DNA of 39,981 nt from positions 1-39,981 of the forward strand of contig JAAWNF010000006.1 of the NCBI GenBank assembly GCA_022798795.1, written 5' to 3'. The notes under the pieces are model-generated. The model had not been told where the DNA came from. It saw only the letters and a program-made list of their open reading frames with translations, and made no database searches. This DNA is from Bacilli bacterium (GTDB taxonomy: Bacteria; Bacillota_I; Bacilli_A; RF39; UBA660). Positions 16,690 through 25,515 of this stretch are shown piece after piece. How positions within the stretch are numbered: position 1 is the stretch's first letter; each line of letters begins with the position of its first letter. The translations under genes were made by a program, and so were the position numbers.

Positions 16690-17007
16690 ATGAATGGATA
16701 TTTAATACCAGCCAACTCAAAAAAGTCTACTCTTATATTTAACTTATTTACCCCATTTGACCTTACTATGTTTGCGATAGGTTTAGGAACAACATTATTG
16801 ATGTTGGTAATATTCGATTTAGATAATATTTGGATAACAGCAATGGTTTTAGCGCCAGCTTGTGTTACTGGCTTTCTAGTAATGCCAGTACCTAATTATC
16901 ATAATATATTTACTGTTATACAAAATGCATGGATATTTTTTACAAACAATCAACGTTATAAATGGAAAGGATGGTGCTTTGTAGATGGCAAAGAAAAACA
17001 AGAGTAG
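16690..17007 (+). CDS. PrgI/VirB3-like protein
   Basis: The protein has 105 residues with two TMs (about 25-42 and 48-66), a preceding amphipathic start (YLIPANSKKSTLIFNLFTPFD), and the C-terminal signature NNQRYKWKGWCF. The YKWKG motif and the two-TM layout are typical of the PrgI family, the Gram-positive VirB3 equivalent that pairs with VirB4. The gene overlaps the next one (VirB4 N-terminal part) by 23 bases, which suggests coupled translation. It lies exactly where VirB3 lies relative to VirB4 in T4SS operons. Confidence 0.82.
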   Translation: MNGYLIPANSKKSTLIFNLFTPFDLTMFAIGLGTTLLMLVIFDLDNIWITAMVLAPACVTGFLVMPVPNYHNIFTVIQNAWIFFTNNQRYKWKGWCFVDGKEKQE

Positions 17008-17533
17008 ATTTACAAATGATAATTTTGTACCAATTAAAAGCATTACGAATGGTATGATTATTTTAGAGAACAATGAGAAAGTAACTGGTATAAAGATTAT
17101 GCCAAGAAATATTTTCATTATGGATTATAGTTCTCAGAATGCTGTGATTACCAATTTGAGAACTGTTTATAATACAATTGATTATGAATTTTGGATTATA
17201 TGTGCTGATAGACCAGTAGATATTAATGTATATTTGTCACAGCTTCAATTGTTATATAATTCTGTAAATAGTCCTATTATTAGAAAATTAATTAATGAAG
17301 ATATTAGTAAAGCAAATATGTTTATGAATAATAACATTGTTGATACAGAGTATTATCTATTATTTAAGAGTAAAGATGAAGAATTAATTCAAAAAAGAAT
17401 TCGTAACTTGGTAACAAATTTCGCGAATGCTGGACTTTCTTCTAGACAAACAACGAATGATGATTTAAGAATTATTTTGGATAATTTCTTAAATGGTGGA
17501 CAAACTACGACATTTGGGACGGTGATTGGATAA
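16985..17533 (+). CDS. VirB4 N-terminal domain encoded as a separate gene
   Basis: The protein has 182 residues. It starts MAKKNKSRFTNDNFVPIKSITNGMIILENNEKVTGIKIMPRN, which is the beginning of a TraE/VirB4-type protein (CagE_TrbE_VirB N-terminal region), and stops after TTTFGTVIG without any ATPase motif. The stop TAA shares its last base with the ATG of the next gene (TAATG), so the two are translated in tandem. Together the two products make about 776 residues, the usual length of one-chain Gram-positive VirB4. The split is probably natural, since both ends are clean and coupled, but a single-base sequence error cannot be excluded by reading alone. Confidence 0.75.
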   Translation: MAKKNKSRFTNDNFVPIKSITNGMIILENNEKVTGIKIMPRNIFIMDYSSQNAVITNLRTVYNTIDYEFWIICADRPVDINVYLSQLQLLYNSVNSPIIRKLINEDISKANMFMNNNIVDTEYYLLFKSKDEELIQKRIRNLVTNFANAGLSSRQTTNDDLRIILDNFLNGGQTTTFGTVIG

Positions 17534-19317
17534 TGGATATTAAGAGTCAAATTGCTCCAAAAGGTTTGGAGTTTAAGCCATCAGAGTTTATTATTAGTGA
17601 TAAATATGCTACCATATTAACTGTAATTTCTTATCCGAAGTATATTCAGCCTGGATATTTATCTAGTTTAACAAGTATGTCTGGAATTAAAGTTGTTATC
17701 AAACATATTCCACTTCCTTTTAGTGTAATTACCAAAATGTTAAATAAAGAAATTGCAGACTTAAAAATGCGTTATCAAGAGGAGCATGATAGAACAATTC
17801 AAGAAAGAATTCGTCAGGATTATGAATCTCTTGAACAGTTTATTTCGCAATTGGCAGCTTCACAAGCTAAAATTTATGATTTTCAAATGCATATTATGAT
17901 TACGGCGGATTCAGAAGACCAATTAGTGATGAAGAAGTTACAGGTGAAAAATTACTTAGAGGCAATGGAATTAAGAGCGATTCCTTTAAGATTTGAACAG
18001 GAAAAAGTATTGAAATCTATTTTACCAATTTTTCCTAAACAGAATATTGAAGACAGAATTGGTACTCCAATACCAGCGCCAACAATTGCTGCTATGTATC
18101 CATTTATTTTTGATAGTATTAAAGACCCAGGATTGTCTACTTTGCTTGGGGTAGATTTTTCTGGTGGAGTAATTCTATTTAATCAATTTTTATATCAAAT
18201 TAAAAAAGAGCATAATAGAAATAACGCAAACTTAATTATTTTAGGTACATCAGGAAGTGGAAAGTCGACTGCAGCCAAATTAATGCTTAGAACACATATT
18301 CGAAACAATCATAAAATAGTTGTTATTGACCCTGAAGGAGAACTTGAGGGGATGACAAAACTATATCAAGGAGATTTTATTGACCTTGGTAAGGGTGGAG
18401 AATTTGGGATGATTAACCCTCTAGAAGTGGTGTTAGATGCAGATGAAGATGAAATGAAAAATGGTTTAGGGTATACAGTATTAACTAGAACTTTACAGAC
18501 TCTAAAAGCGTTTATCAAATATTATGACCCAAATATAAAAGAAGATGTTTTAACACTTTATAGTGAGGTAATTCAAGAAACATATCGTCGTTTTGGGATT
18601 GATTTTAATACAGATTTTACAAAATTCACATCTAGGGATTATCCAACCTTTAAAGATGTTTATGCAACTATCCGTGGTAGAATTAATGCAATGCCAGAAA
18701 AAACGCATGAACGAGATATTATGGAAGAATTGGAACTTAAAATTAGGCCAATTGTAAAAGAGTTAAAATATTACTTTGATGGACATACAACAATTACTCC
18801 ACAAAGTAACTTTATTGTATTTAATATTAAAGAATTAATGAATGCTGATACAAATATAAAAAATGCTCTTTTCTTTAATATTTTGAAGTATGCTTGGGGA
18901 TTAACTTTAGACACGAGTGTGAATACCATTTTAATGGTAGATGAGGCACATGTATTGCTAAGTGGAAATAATACTTTAGGAGCAGATTTCTTAGCGCAAG
19001 TTCAAAGACGTGCTAGAAAATATAATACTGGAACAATTATTATTACACAGCAACCTACAGACTTTTGTGACCCAAGTGTTATTGTTCAAGGAAAAGCAAT
19101 TTTTGATAATGCAGCTTATTATTTGGTAATGGGACTTAAGAAACAAGCTGTAGAGGATTTGTCACTCCTAGTTGACTTAAATGATAATGAGAAAGAAAGT
19201 ATCAAACGTTATAATCAAGGGGAAGCTTTATTTATATGTGGTAGTCGTAGAATGAGAATTAATGTAATTGCTACAGAACAAGAATTAGATTCATTCGGTA
19301 ATGGAGGCGGCCTATAA
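17533..19317 (+). CDS. virB4: VirB4-type T4SS ATPase, catalytic part
   Basis: The protein has 594 residues. The first 190 or so continue the VirB4 N-domain (SEFIISDKYATILTVISYPKYIQPGYLS). The ATPase domain has Walker A GTSGSGKST (Lys 244) and Walker B ILMVDEAHVLL (Asp 470, Glu 471), followed by the QRRARKYNTGTIIITQQPTDF segment typical of VirB4/TraC/HerA-like ATPases and ending FICGSRRMRINVIA. VirB4 drives pilus or channel assembly at the cytoplasmic face of the membrane together with VirB3 and VirB6. The gene follows the 182-aa gene in a TAATG overlap. Confidence 0.92.
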   Translation: MDIKSQIAPKGLEFKPSEFIISDKYATILTVISYPKYIQPGYLSSLTSMSGIKVVIKHIPLPFSVITKMLNKEIADLKMRYQEEHDRTIQERIRQDYESLEQFISQLAASQAKIYDFQMHIMITADSEDQLVMKKLQVKNYLEAMELRAIPLRFEQEKVLKSILPIFPKQNIEDRIGTPIPAPTIAAMYPFIFDSIKDPGLSTLLGVDFSGGVILFNQFLYQIKKEHNRNNANLIILGTSGSGKSTAAKLMLRTHIRNNHKIVVIDPEGELEGMTKLYQGDFIDLGKGGEFGMINPLEVVLDADEDEMKNGLGYTVLTRTLQTLKAFIKYYDPNIKEDVLTLYSEVIQETYRRFGIDFNTDFTKFTSRDYPTFKDVYATIRGRINAMPEKTHERDIMEELELKIRPIVKELKYYFDGHTTITPQSNFIVFNIKELMNADTNIKNALFFNILKYAWGLTLDTSVNTILMVDEAHVLLSGNNTLGADFLAQVQRRARKYNTGTIIITQQPTDFCDPSVIVQGKAIFDNAAYYLVMGLKKQAVEDLSLLVDLNDNEKESIKRYNQGEALFICGSRRMRINVIATEQELDSFGNGGGL

Positions 19318-19340
19318 TAAGTAGTTAAGGTGGTGAGGTT

Positions 19341-22151
19341 ATGCAGGAAAATAGAAATCCGTTAAAAGAAGCTATTGGTAAGAGTATTAAAAAGAAAATT
19401 TTTATGTTTATCGCACCTGCATTACCTGGCATCTTTTTATTTTTCTTGGTTGCAGCAGTAGCAGCTATTATATTATATCCAATTTTAAAAGGTGGACAAT
19501 TAGTTGCTGGAGTAGCTGGATTTTGGGACCGATTGACCAATACAATAACTTTAAAGTGTTTGTTTTGCTCAGATGAAGATTTGGCAGTGAAAAAAGAAGA
19601 AAAATTTTATAAAAAAGTTGATAAAATCAATGAGACTTATTTGAGTGGTAAAAATATGGAAGGGACATCAATTCAATTAGATATTCCTCTATTACTATCA
19701 ACTGTTTTCTATACAGAAGATATTGAAGATACGATTTTTAGTGATGCTGATACAACAGATTCCTCTGAAGAAGGAGAGAATATGGATGATGTTTCTTCTG
19801 GGGACTTATTAGGAGATTTATCTTGGTATTATGACCAGAGTGACCAAAAATCAATTGATTGGTTTTTAGGGGAAACAGAAGAAGAAGGTTGTTATATTAA
19901 GGGATATTATTATTATGACCATGAGCAATTTACGCTTGGTAAAAAAAGTAAGCTTCGTAAAATAGCAAAACACATGGTAAAAAGGAAGATGGAAGGCGTA
20001 TGTTGGGCGGTTTATGATGAAGAAACAGGAGAATTTCTTTATCATGACAAAAATGATTGGGCAGTTTATGTTTTGGATATCAGTAGAGATGATAGTTTAT
20101 ATACAATGGAATTTGACCAACAGCCTTATAAAACATACCGAACAGCTAGTGAGGTAGCAAATCTTCCACCAGCATTTATTACTTATTTGATTTCTACTTA
20201 TTTACCAGAACAGTTTAATAAAGTTTTACCAAAGGCCGTAAAAGATTTAAGTGAAGACCATAAGTTATATTTAGAAAAACGAAAAGTTATGAAAAATGTT
20301 ATTTATTCTTATAAATCAGGATATGAATATTTAATTGGAAATCGTTATGATTATGGTGCAATTTGTGGAGAAATAAATGGAAATTGCAGTTATACAGTAA
20401 AGTCAATTGATAATAAAACTGTGAATGTTAGTAATTTGAAAGTTCGCTTGTTACAATGTGGTGATGGAAATAGGGGAGAACCAATTCCTGGAGAAGAACT
20501 TATTGATTTTGAAAAATATATTACAGGAGTAACTTATGCTGAAAATGGAGGAGCTCCAATGGAAGCTATGAAAGCAGAGGCAATAGCAGCTAGAAGTTAT
20601 TCTTTAATGCGTGGTCAAACCATGGGAACCAGTTATTTAAAAATCTATAAGGAAAATGGGCAGTGGATTTTGCCAATTCGTAATTGTACAGAGGACCAAG
20701 TTTATTGTGACCCAGATAAGGGATGTACAATGTATGGAGAAGGAAAAACAGTTCGTTCTGGACAACATAGTGGAGGAACATATAAACCTGCTTTGTCTGC
20801 GGATTCTAATGTTCGAAAGGCAGTAGCAGAAACTACTGGAAAAGTATTATCTGATGCATCTGGAAATATTATTTCTACTCCTTATACCAGTACTACGCAT
20901 AAGCAATGGAATGAAGCGGCTAAGAATGGTAGTGATGCTTATCAAATTCTTGCAGAGACTTATGGAACAAACAATGTAATAAAAGCTTCCTGTTCTGGTG
21001 CGGTTGGAACAACAACCAATTCTGGAAGTGGAAAATATTATAATCAAGGTGATTATGCTCATGTTCCTTATTGTAGTGGAGGTTCTACCGTTTCGTCAGC
21101 CGGATGTTTGCCAACTGCATATGCTATGGTAGTAGAAAATTTGACAGGAAAAGTAACAACGCCTCAAGCAATAGCAGAATATATTTGTAATGATGTCAAT
21201 GGTTCTAGAAAATACCGTGATGATGGAGGAACTTCCAGTCGATTTGTGATAGACCAGGCAACACAATCTCATTTTATGGTTTCAGCACGAGATATACCAG
21301 TTAACGAGCGAAATATAGATAATATTATTAAAATTTTACAAAGTGGAAAAATGATTATGGCTTCTGTTAAGGGAACTGGAACTTTTGCAACAGAAAATGG
21401 TCATTATATTATATTATCTTCTGTAACTCCAGATGGAAAAATTAAGGTATTGGACCCAGGTCATCGTTCAGCAACGAAAGACCACAGTACTTCTGTTATC
21501 CAAACTGAGGTTCTTAATAAGCTGAATTATACAATGATTGAATTCACAGGTTCAAGAAATGGTGGTTCTACTTCTGATGGATGTTATACGGGAGCAACGG
21601 GAGATTATGTGGCTTGGAGACAAGGTGATAAGACTTGGAAAGATGTAGTAATATTACCAGGAGGTTGTAAAAATAATTTAGGTCAAACTGTAGATTGTAC
21701 AATTGGTAGAATTGGATGTTTGGCAACATCAGTGGCAAAACTGATAGCTATGTCTGGTACACAAGTTACAATTAGTAGTTTTAATCCAGGAACAATGGTA
21801 AAATATTTACTTACACGTGGAGGTTTTTCAGGAGCAAATTGGGTATGGAATGGTCCTCAAACATCAGGCTTAACCCCAAATTTTGTTCACGGGGGCTCAG
21901 TTAGTTTAAGAGGAAAAACAGAAAGAGAAAAAATAACGACTGTGAAAAATTATTTAGACCAAGGATATTATTTAGTGCTTCAGGTAAAATGCGAGGGAAC
22001 AGAGGAACCTGGGCAACACTGGGTGGCAGTATTAGGTGTTACTGATACTGATATTGTAATGTCAGACCCAGCAAGCAGTAAGACAACTGTATGGAGTGAA
22101 TATAAATCTGGGGGAACAGTACAATTTCATTATTATAAAAAGACAGATTAG
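19341..22151 (+). CDS. Membrane-anchored wall-remodelling protein: SpoIID domain plus two C39-like peptidase domains
   Basis: The protein has 936 residues. A TM near 23-52 (FIAPALPGIFLFFLVAAVAAIILYPI) anchors it. An acidic linker domain follows (about 100-350). The SpoIID/LytB-type domain spans about 365-545, with the signature YITGVTYAENGG...MKAEAIAARSYSL; the Glu of YAENGG (about 400) matches the catalytic Glu of SpoIID lytic transglycosylases. Two C39-like Cys-His peptidase domains follow. Domain 1 has Cys 589 (GCLPTAYA), His 688 (NGHYIIL) and a later LDPG. Domain 2 has Cys 793 (GCLATSVA), His 893 (GQHWVAV) and SDPAS. In T4SS operons this position is held by a VirB1-like wall hydrolase, so it probably opens peptidoglycan for the machine. 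AAGGTGGTGA precedes the ATG. Confidence 0.85.
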   Translation: MQENRNPLKEAIGKSIKKKIFMFIAPALPGIFLFFLVAAVAAIILYPILKGGQLVAGVAGFWDRLTNTITLKCLFCSDEDLAVKKEEKFYKKVDKINETYLSGKNMEGTSIQLDIPLLLSTVFYTEDIEDTIFSDADTTDSSEEGENMDDVSSGDLLGDLSWYYDQSDQKSIDWFLGETEEEGCYIKGYYYYDHEQFTLGKKSKLRKIAKHMVKRKMEGVCWAVYDEETGEFLYHDKNDWAVYVLDISRDDSLYTMEFDQQPYKTYRTASEVANLPPAFITYLISTYLPEQFNKVLPKAVKDLSEDHKLYLEKRKVMKNVIYSYKSGYEYLIGNRYDYGAICGEINGNCSYTVKSIDNKTVNVSNLKVRLLQCGDGNRGEPIPGEELIDFEKYITGVTYAENGGAPMEAMKAEAIAARSYSLMRGQTMGTSYLKIYKENGQWILPIRNCTEDQVYCDPDKGCTMYGEGKTVRSGQHSGGTYKPALSADSNVRKAVAETTGKVLSDASGNIISTPYTSTTHKQWNEAAKNGSDAYQILAETYGTNNVIKASCSGAVGTTTNSGSGKYYNQGDYAHVPYCSGGSTVSSAGCLPTAYAMVVENLTGKVTTPQAIAEYICNDVNGSRKYRDDGGTSSRFVIDQATQSHFMVSARDIPVNERNIDNIIKILQSGKMIMASVKGTGTFATENGHYIILSSVTPDGKIKVLDPGHRSATKDHSTSVIQTEVLNKLNYTMIEFTGSRNGGSTSDGCYTGATGDYVAWRQGDKTWKDVVILPGGCKNNLGQTVDCTIGRIGCLATSVAKLIAMSGTQVTISSFNPGTMVKYLLTRGGFSGANWVWNGPQTSGLTPNFVHGGSVSLRGKTEREKITTVKNYLDQGYYLVLQVKCEGTEEPGQHWVAVLGVTDTDIVMSDPASSKTTVWSEYKSGGTVQFHYYKKTD

Positions 22152-22160
22152 AGGGATAAG

Positions 22161-22967
22161 ATGGAAAATAAAAAGAAAATAGTAATAGTAATATCAATAC
22201 TTCTAATTTATTTTGTAATTATGATGATATTCTTTGGATTTGATAGTTTAAAAAAGAAAGTAAATCATCTTGAAATATTAATATCTCCAACTACTTACTT
22301 GAAATATGAAAAGGGAATTTGGGAAAAAGCAGATGAAGATGCAACGGAATTATTGGGAAAAACATATCAAATATATGGAAATCATCAATATTTATATGAT
22401 GCAATTCTTCAATATACAGAAGATAAATGGTATGCCTTTGATAAAAATAATAAACCATTATTGTCTTTTCCAAAAAACTTTTTTGCTTATCGTGGAAATA
22501 TGAAAGTTGATGTTGTAAATTACCACTCTGTAGAGATGTCAGAGGTGGAAATAAAAGAAGCTACTAATATTTTAAAAAAATATAATATTACATTTCAACC
22601 TTCATTTACAAAAACAATGAAGTTAGAATTTGATTTTAATAATGATGGAGTAGAAGAAAATCTTTATATTATTTCAAATGCGTTAGGAATGGAAGAACAA
22701 AGTATTTATTTTTCTATTGCATATATTGAAAATAGTGGTAATATAGAGATATTGATAGAAAAAATTTCAGATAGTATGTATCAGATTCCAACACTTAATC
22801 TAAGAGAGCTTATTGATATTAATCAAGATAAGAAATATGAATTTGTTTTTGAATATAGCTATTTTGACCAATTGGGAACAAGTCATGAAATTTTTGAATA
22901 TGAAAATGGTATTTATAAGGCAATAAAAATTTATGGAATAAATGATAGAGGAGATGAAGATAAATGA
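22161..22967 (+). CDS. Single-pass membrane protein with extracytoplasmic domain, function unknown
   Basis: The protein has 268 residues. An N-terminal TM (about 6-27, IVIVISILLIYFVIMMIFFGF) is followed by an outside domain of about 240 residues. It contains DFNNDGVEENLYII (about 154-167) and DINQDKKYEFVF (about 217-228), two DxNxDG/DxNxDxxxE motifs like the calcium-binding loops of FG-GAP/VCBS or EF-hand-like surface proteins. It is not recognisable as VirB8, although it stands where a single-pass bitopic T4SS component could be expected. It starts 9 bases after the wall-remodelling gene, and its TGA stop overlaps the ATG of the coupling protein gene (ATGA), so it belongs to the operon. Confidence 0.72.
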   Translation: MENKKKIVIVISILLIYFVIMMIFFGFDSLKKKVNHLEILISPTTYLKYEKGIWEKADEDATELLGKTYQIYGNHQYLYDAILQYTEDKWYAFDKNNKPLLSFPKNFFAYRGNMKVDVVNYHSVEMSEVEIKEATNILKKYNITFQPSFTKTMKLEFDFNNDGVEENLYIISNALGMEEQSIYFSIAYIENSGNIEILIEKISDSMYQIPTLNLRELIDINQDKKYEFVFEYSYFDQLGTSHEIFEYENGIYKAIKIYGINDRGDEDK

Positions 22968-25435
22968 AATTAAAATTTAGAGCGGAGCCAAAAGATATAT
23001 TAATATTTGTAATATTTTGTATTGTATTATTATATTTTGTTTCAATTGCAGTCTTAAACATCTCTTCTTTTGCAAATACAGGTTTGTTGCATGGTTTAAA
23101 CCCTTTTCCTGCTTTTGAGTCTGAATATATTGGAGCAACTTTATTATTCTTTGTTGGAGCATTAGTAGCGATATTTACGAGTGTATCTTCTTACTTTTTT
23201 GATAGAGAAAAAGGTTTGGGAATAAAAGCAGAAGCAAAAAAAGAAAAGGGCTATTCAAGATGGGCAACTGAAAAAGAAATGAAGAAAGAACTAAAAGTTG
23301 TAGAACCTTCTTCCAAGACTGCATCAGCAGCAGGACTTCCGATTATTATGAGTCCAAAAGGTGTGTGGGTAGATGATAGTGAATATCACAATTTGATTAT
23401 TGGTTCAACAGGAGCAGGTAAAACTCAAACTACTGTACTTCCTATGGTTCATTTACTCTCTAAAAAAGGGGAATCTATGATTGTAACAGACCCAAAAGGT
23501 GAAATTTACGAAGAAACAGCTGAAATGTTAAGAGCGAAAGGATATAATATTGTTCTTTTGAACTTTCGAGACCCTCAGCAAGGAAATGCATGGAATCCAC
23601 TTTCTTTACCATATAGTTTATATCAAAATGGAAATTCAGATAAAGCAACAGAATTACTTGAAGACTTAGCACTTAATATTTTGTATGATGAAAATTCTAA
23701 ATCACAAGACCCTTTCTGGGAGAAAACTTCTGCAGATTATTTTTCTGGATTAGCGTTAGCTTTGTTTGATGATGCAACTGAAGACCAAATCAATCTAAAT
23801 AGTATTAATTTAATGACTACTTTAGGAGAGGAAAAATTTGGAGCAACTACATATGTAAAAGAATATTTTAGTTATAAAGACCCAGCAGGAGCAGCTTATA
23901 TTAATGCTTCTAGTACTTTAATGGCTCCAAATGAAACTAAGGGAAGTATTTTAGCAGTATTTAAACAAAAAATTAAATTATTTTCTTCTAGGGAAAATTT
24001 ATCTGAGATGCTTTCTCATAGCGATTTTGATATGAGGGAAATAGGAAAAAATAAGACGGCAGTGTTTATTGTTATCCAAGATGAAAAGAAGACATATCAT
24101 TCGCTTGTTACGATTTTCTTAAAACAGTGTTATGAAACTCTTATTTCTGTAGCACAGGAATGTGGAGGAAAATTGCCATATAGAACCAATTTTATATTGG
24201 ATGAGTTTGCGAATATGCCACCGCTTAAGGATGTTACAACAATGGTAACAGCGGCACGAAGTAGAAATATGAGATTTAATTTTATTATTCAGAACTTTGC
24301 CCAGTTATATGAAGTATATGGGAAAGAAAATGGAGAAACAATTAAAGGTAACTGTGGTAATATTATTTATTTGATAAGTACTGAGTTGAGCGCTTTGGAA
24401 GAAATCAGTAAGATGTGTGGGGAAGTAAAATCGAAAGAAAAAGAAAAAACAAGTTCTACTCCACTTGTTACAGTTAGTGACTTACAACGTTTAAAAAAAT
24501 GGGAAACAATCGTTCTTAGAATTCGTATGATGCCTTTTAAAACAAGATTAACACCAAACTTTCAAATGGATTGGGGAGACCATTATCCAAAAGCATCATA
24601 TCCTAGAAGAGAAAAAATTCCTGTAAAGGTATTTGATATAAAAGGGTATGTTGAAAAGAAAAAAGAGGAAAAAATAAATCAAATGCTAGGAGGAATACCA
24701 TCCAAACCAGCTGCAAATCCTTTTGGTGTTCCCCCAACAACACCTTCAGCCTTTCCAGGTATGATGCCACCAACTGGAATGAATGGAACGGCTCCTGCTA
24801 AAGGAGGACTAGATGTAGACGATTTGGTAAAACGTATTGATGCGAAAATAGCAGAACTAGAAGAAGAAGAACGTCGTGAAAAAGAAGCACAAGCGAAAAA
24901 AGCAGCTGGAGAGACACCTTCTGTAAAGCCTACTATTCCAGAAGTTCCATTGGATTTGAAAATGCCAATTCCAGCAAATATAAATTCAGTAGAAAACAAA
25001 AAAGAAGAACCAGTAGTACCAAATATTCCACAAGAGATAAAACAACCAGAAGTATCAGAATCACCAATTCCTGTGGAAAACAAAAAAGAGGAATTAGTAG
25101 TACCAAATATTCCACAAGAGATAAAACAACCAGAAGTATCAGAATCACCAATTCCTGTGGAAAACAAAAAAGAAGAACCAGTAGTACCAAATATTCCACA
25201 AGAGATAAAACAACCAGAAGTATCAGAACCACCAATTTCTGTGGAAAACAAAAAAGAGGAATCAGTAGTACCAAATATTCCACAGGAGATAAAACAGCCA
25301 GAAGTATCAGAGCCAGTAATTCCTGTGGAAGTGGAAAAAGATAAAGAAAATAGTAGTGATAGTATGAAAGTCCCTATTGGATTTATTACTGATGACCAAT
25401 TCTTTGATGATTTTTTCAGTGATGAAGATGATTAA
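22964..25435 (+). CDS. virD4: VirD4/TraG-type T4SS coupling ATPase with repeat-rich tail
   Basis: The protein has 823 residues. Two N-terminal TMs (about 8-29 and 50-75) are followed by a nucleotide-binding domain with Walker A IIGSTGAGKTQT (Lys 153), the conserved MIVTDPKGEIYEETAE block, and Walker B FILDEFANMPP (Asp 413, Glu 414), then QNFAQLYEVYG. These are hallmark VirD4/TraG coupling protein motifs. After about residue 560 the protein turns into a Pro/Gly-rich linker, a short coiled coil, four 28-residue repeats (VENKKEEPVVPNIPQE type) and a very acidic end (DDQFFDDFFSDEDD). Coupling proteins select and deliver substrates to the channel. No relaxase is encoded in the visible region, so the substrate may be protein. 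Last gene of the operon. Confidence 0.92.
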   Translation: MKLKFRAEPKDILIFVIFCIVLLYFVSIAVLNISSFANTGLLHGLNPFPAFESEYIGATLLFFVGALVAIFTSVSSYFFDREKGLGIKAEAKKEKGYSRWATEKEMKKELKVVEPSSKTASAAGLPIIMSPKGVWVDDSEYHNLIIGSTGAGKTQTTVLPMVHLLSKKGESMIVTDPKGEIYEETAEMLRAKGYNIVLLNFRDPQQGNAWNPLSLPYSLYQNGNSDKATELLEDLALNILYDENSKSQDPFWEKTSADYFSGLALALFDDATEDQINLNSINLMTTLGEEKFGATTYVKEYFSYKDPAGAAYINASSTLMAPNETKGSILAVFKQKIKLFSSRENLSEMLSHSDFDMREIGKNKTAVFIVIQDEKKTYHSLVTIFLKQCYETLISVAQECGGKLPYRTNFILDEFANMPPLKDVTTMVTAARSRNMRFNFIIQNFAQLYEVYGKENGETIKGNCGNIIYLISTELSALEEISKMCGEVKSKEKEKTSSTPLVTVSDLQRLKKWETIVLRIRMMPFKTRLTPNFQMDWGDHYPKASYPRREKIPVKVFDIKGYVEKKKEEKINQMLGGIPSKPAANPFGVPPTTPSAFPGMMPPTGMNGTAPAKGGLDVDDLVKRIDAKIAELEEEERREKEAQAKKAAGETPSVKPTIPEVPLDLKMPIPANINSVENKKEEPVVPNIPQEIKQPEVSESPIPVENKKEELVVPNIPQEIKQPEVSESPIPVENKKEEPVVPNIPQEIKQPEVSEPPISVENKKEESVVPNIPQEIKQPEVSEPVIPVEVEKDKENSSDSMKVPIGFITDDQFFDDFFSDEDD
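24989..25324 (+). repeat. Four tandem 84-bp repeats in the coupling protein tail
   Basis: Four in-frame copies of an 84-base unit (28 codons) begin at 24989, 25073, 25157 and 25241. Each contains GTACCAAATATTCCACA near its middle. The copies differ by only a few bases, so the array probably expands and contracts by slippage or recombination. The encoded unit is Pro/Glu/Lys/Val-rich and disordered. Confidence 0.93.
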
Positions 25436-25457
25436 GAAAGAGCAATCTTTCTTTTTT
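25434..25457 (+). terminator. Rho-independent terminator at the end of the T4SS operon
   Basis: Stem AAGAAAGA-GCAA-TCTTTCTT followed by TTTT; its left arm overlaps the stop codon of the coupling protein gene. It marks the end of the secretion locus. Confidence 0.85.
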
Positions 25458-25515
25458 AGTCTTTTATCATATGCATATTTTGCTTATTTTCATAAATTAT
25501 ATTAGGTGAAGAAAA

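Noticed and set aside
22306-22503. A 65-codon plus-strand open frame
   Set aside because: It lies wholly within the 268-aa surface protein gene in another frame and has no ribosome binding site of its own.
22161-22967. VirB8 homologue
   Set aside because: Topology fits (one TM and an outside domain), but the sequence shows DxNxDG-type loops rather than a recognisable VirB8/TcpC domain, so it is left as unknown.
24679-25251. A 190-codon open frame on the minus strand
   Set aside because: It is the antisense shadow of the coupling protein tail; its repeats (GGCFISCGIFGT type) are mirror translations of the 84-bp units, and it has no ribosome binding site.
24989-25324. Tandem repeats as a CRISPR array
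   Set aside because: The units are contiguous 84-bp in-frame coding repeats without unique spacers, inside the coupling protein gene.
14037-25435. A complete conjugative element (ICE)
   Set aside because: No relaxase, integrase or replication gene is found within the locus, and housekeeping genes flank the right side; the only recombinase is 14 kb away next to ssrA.
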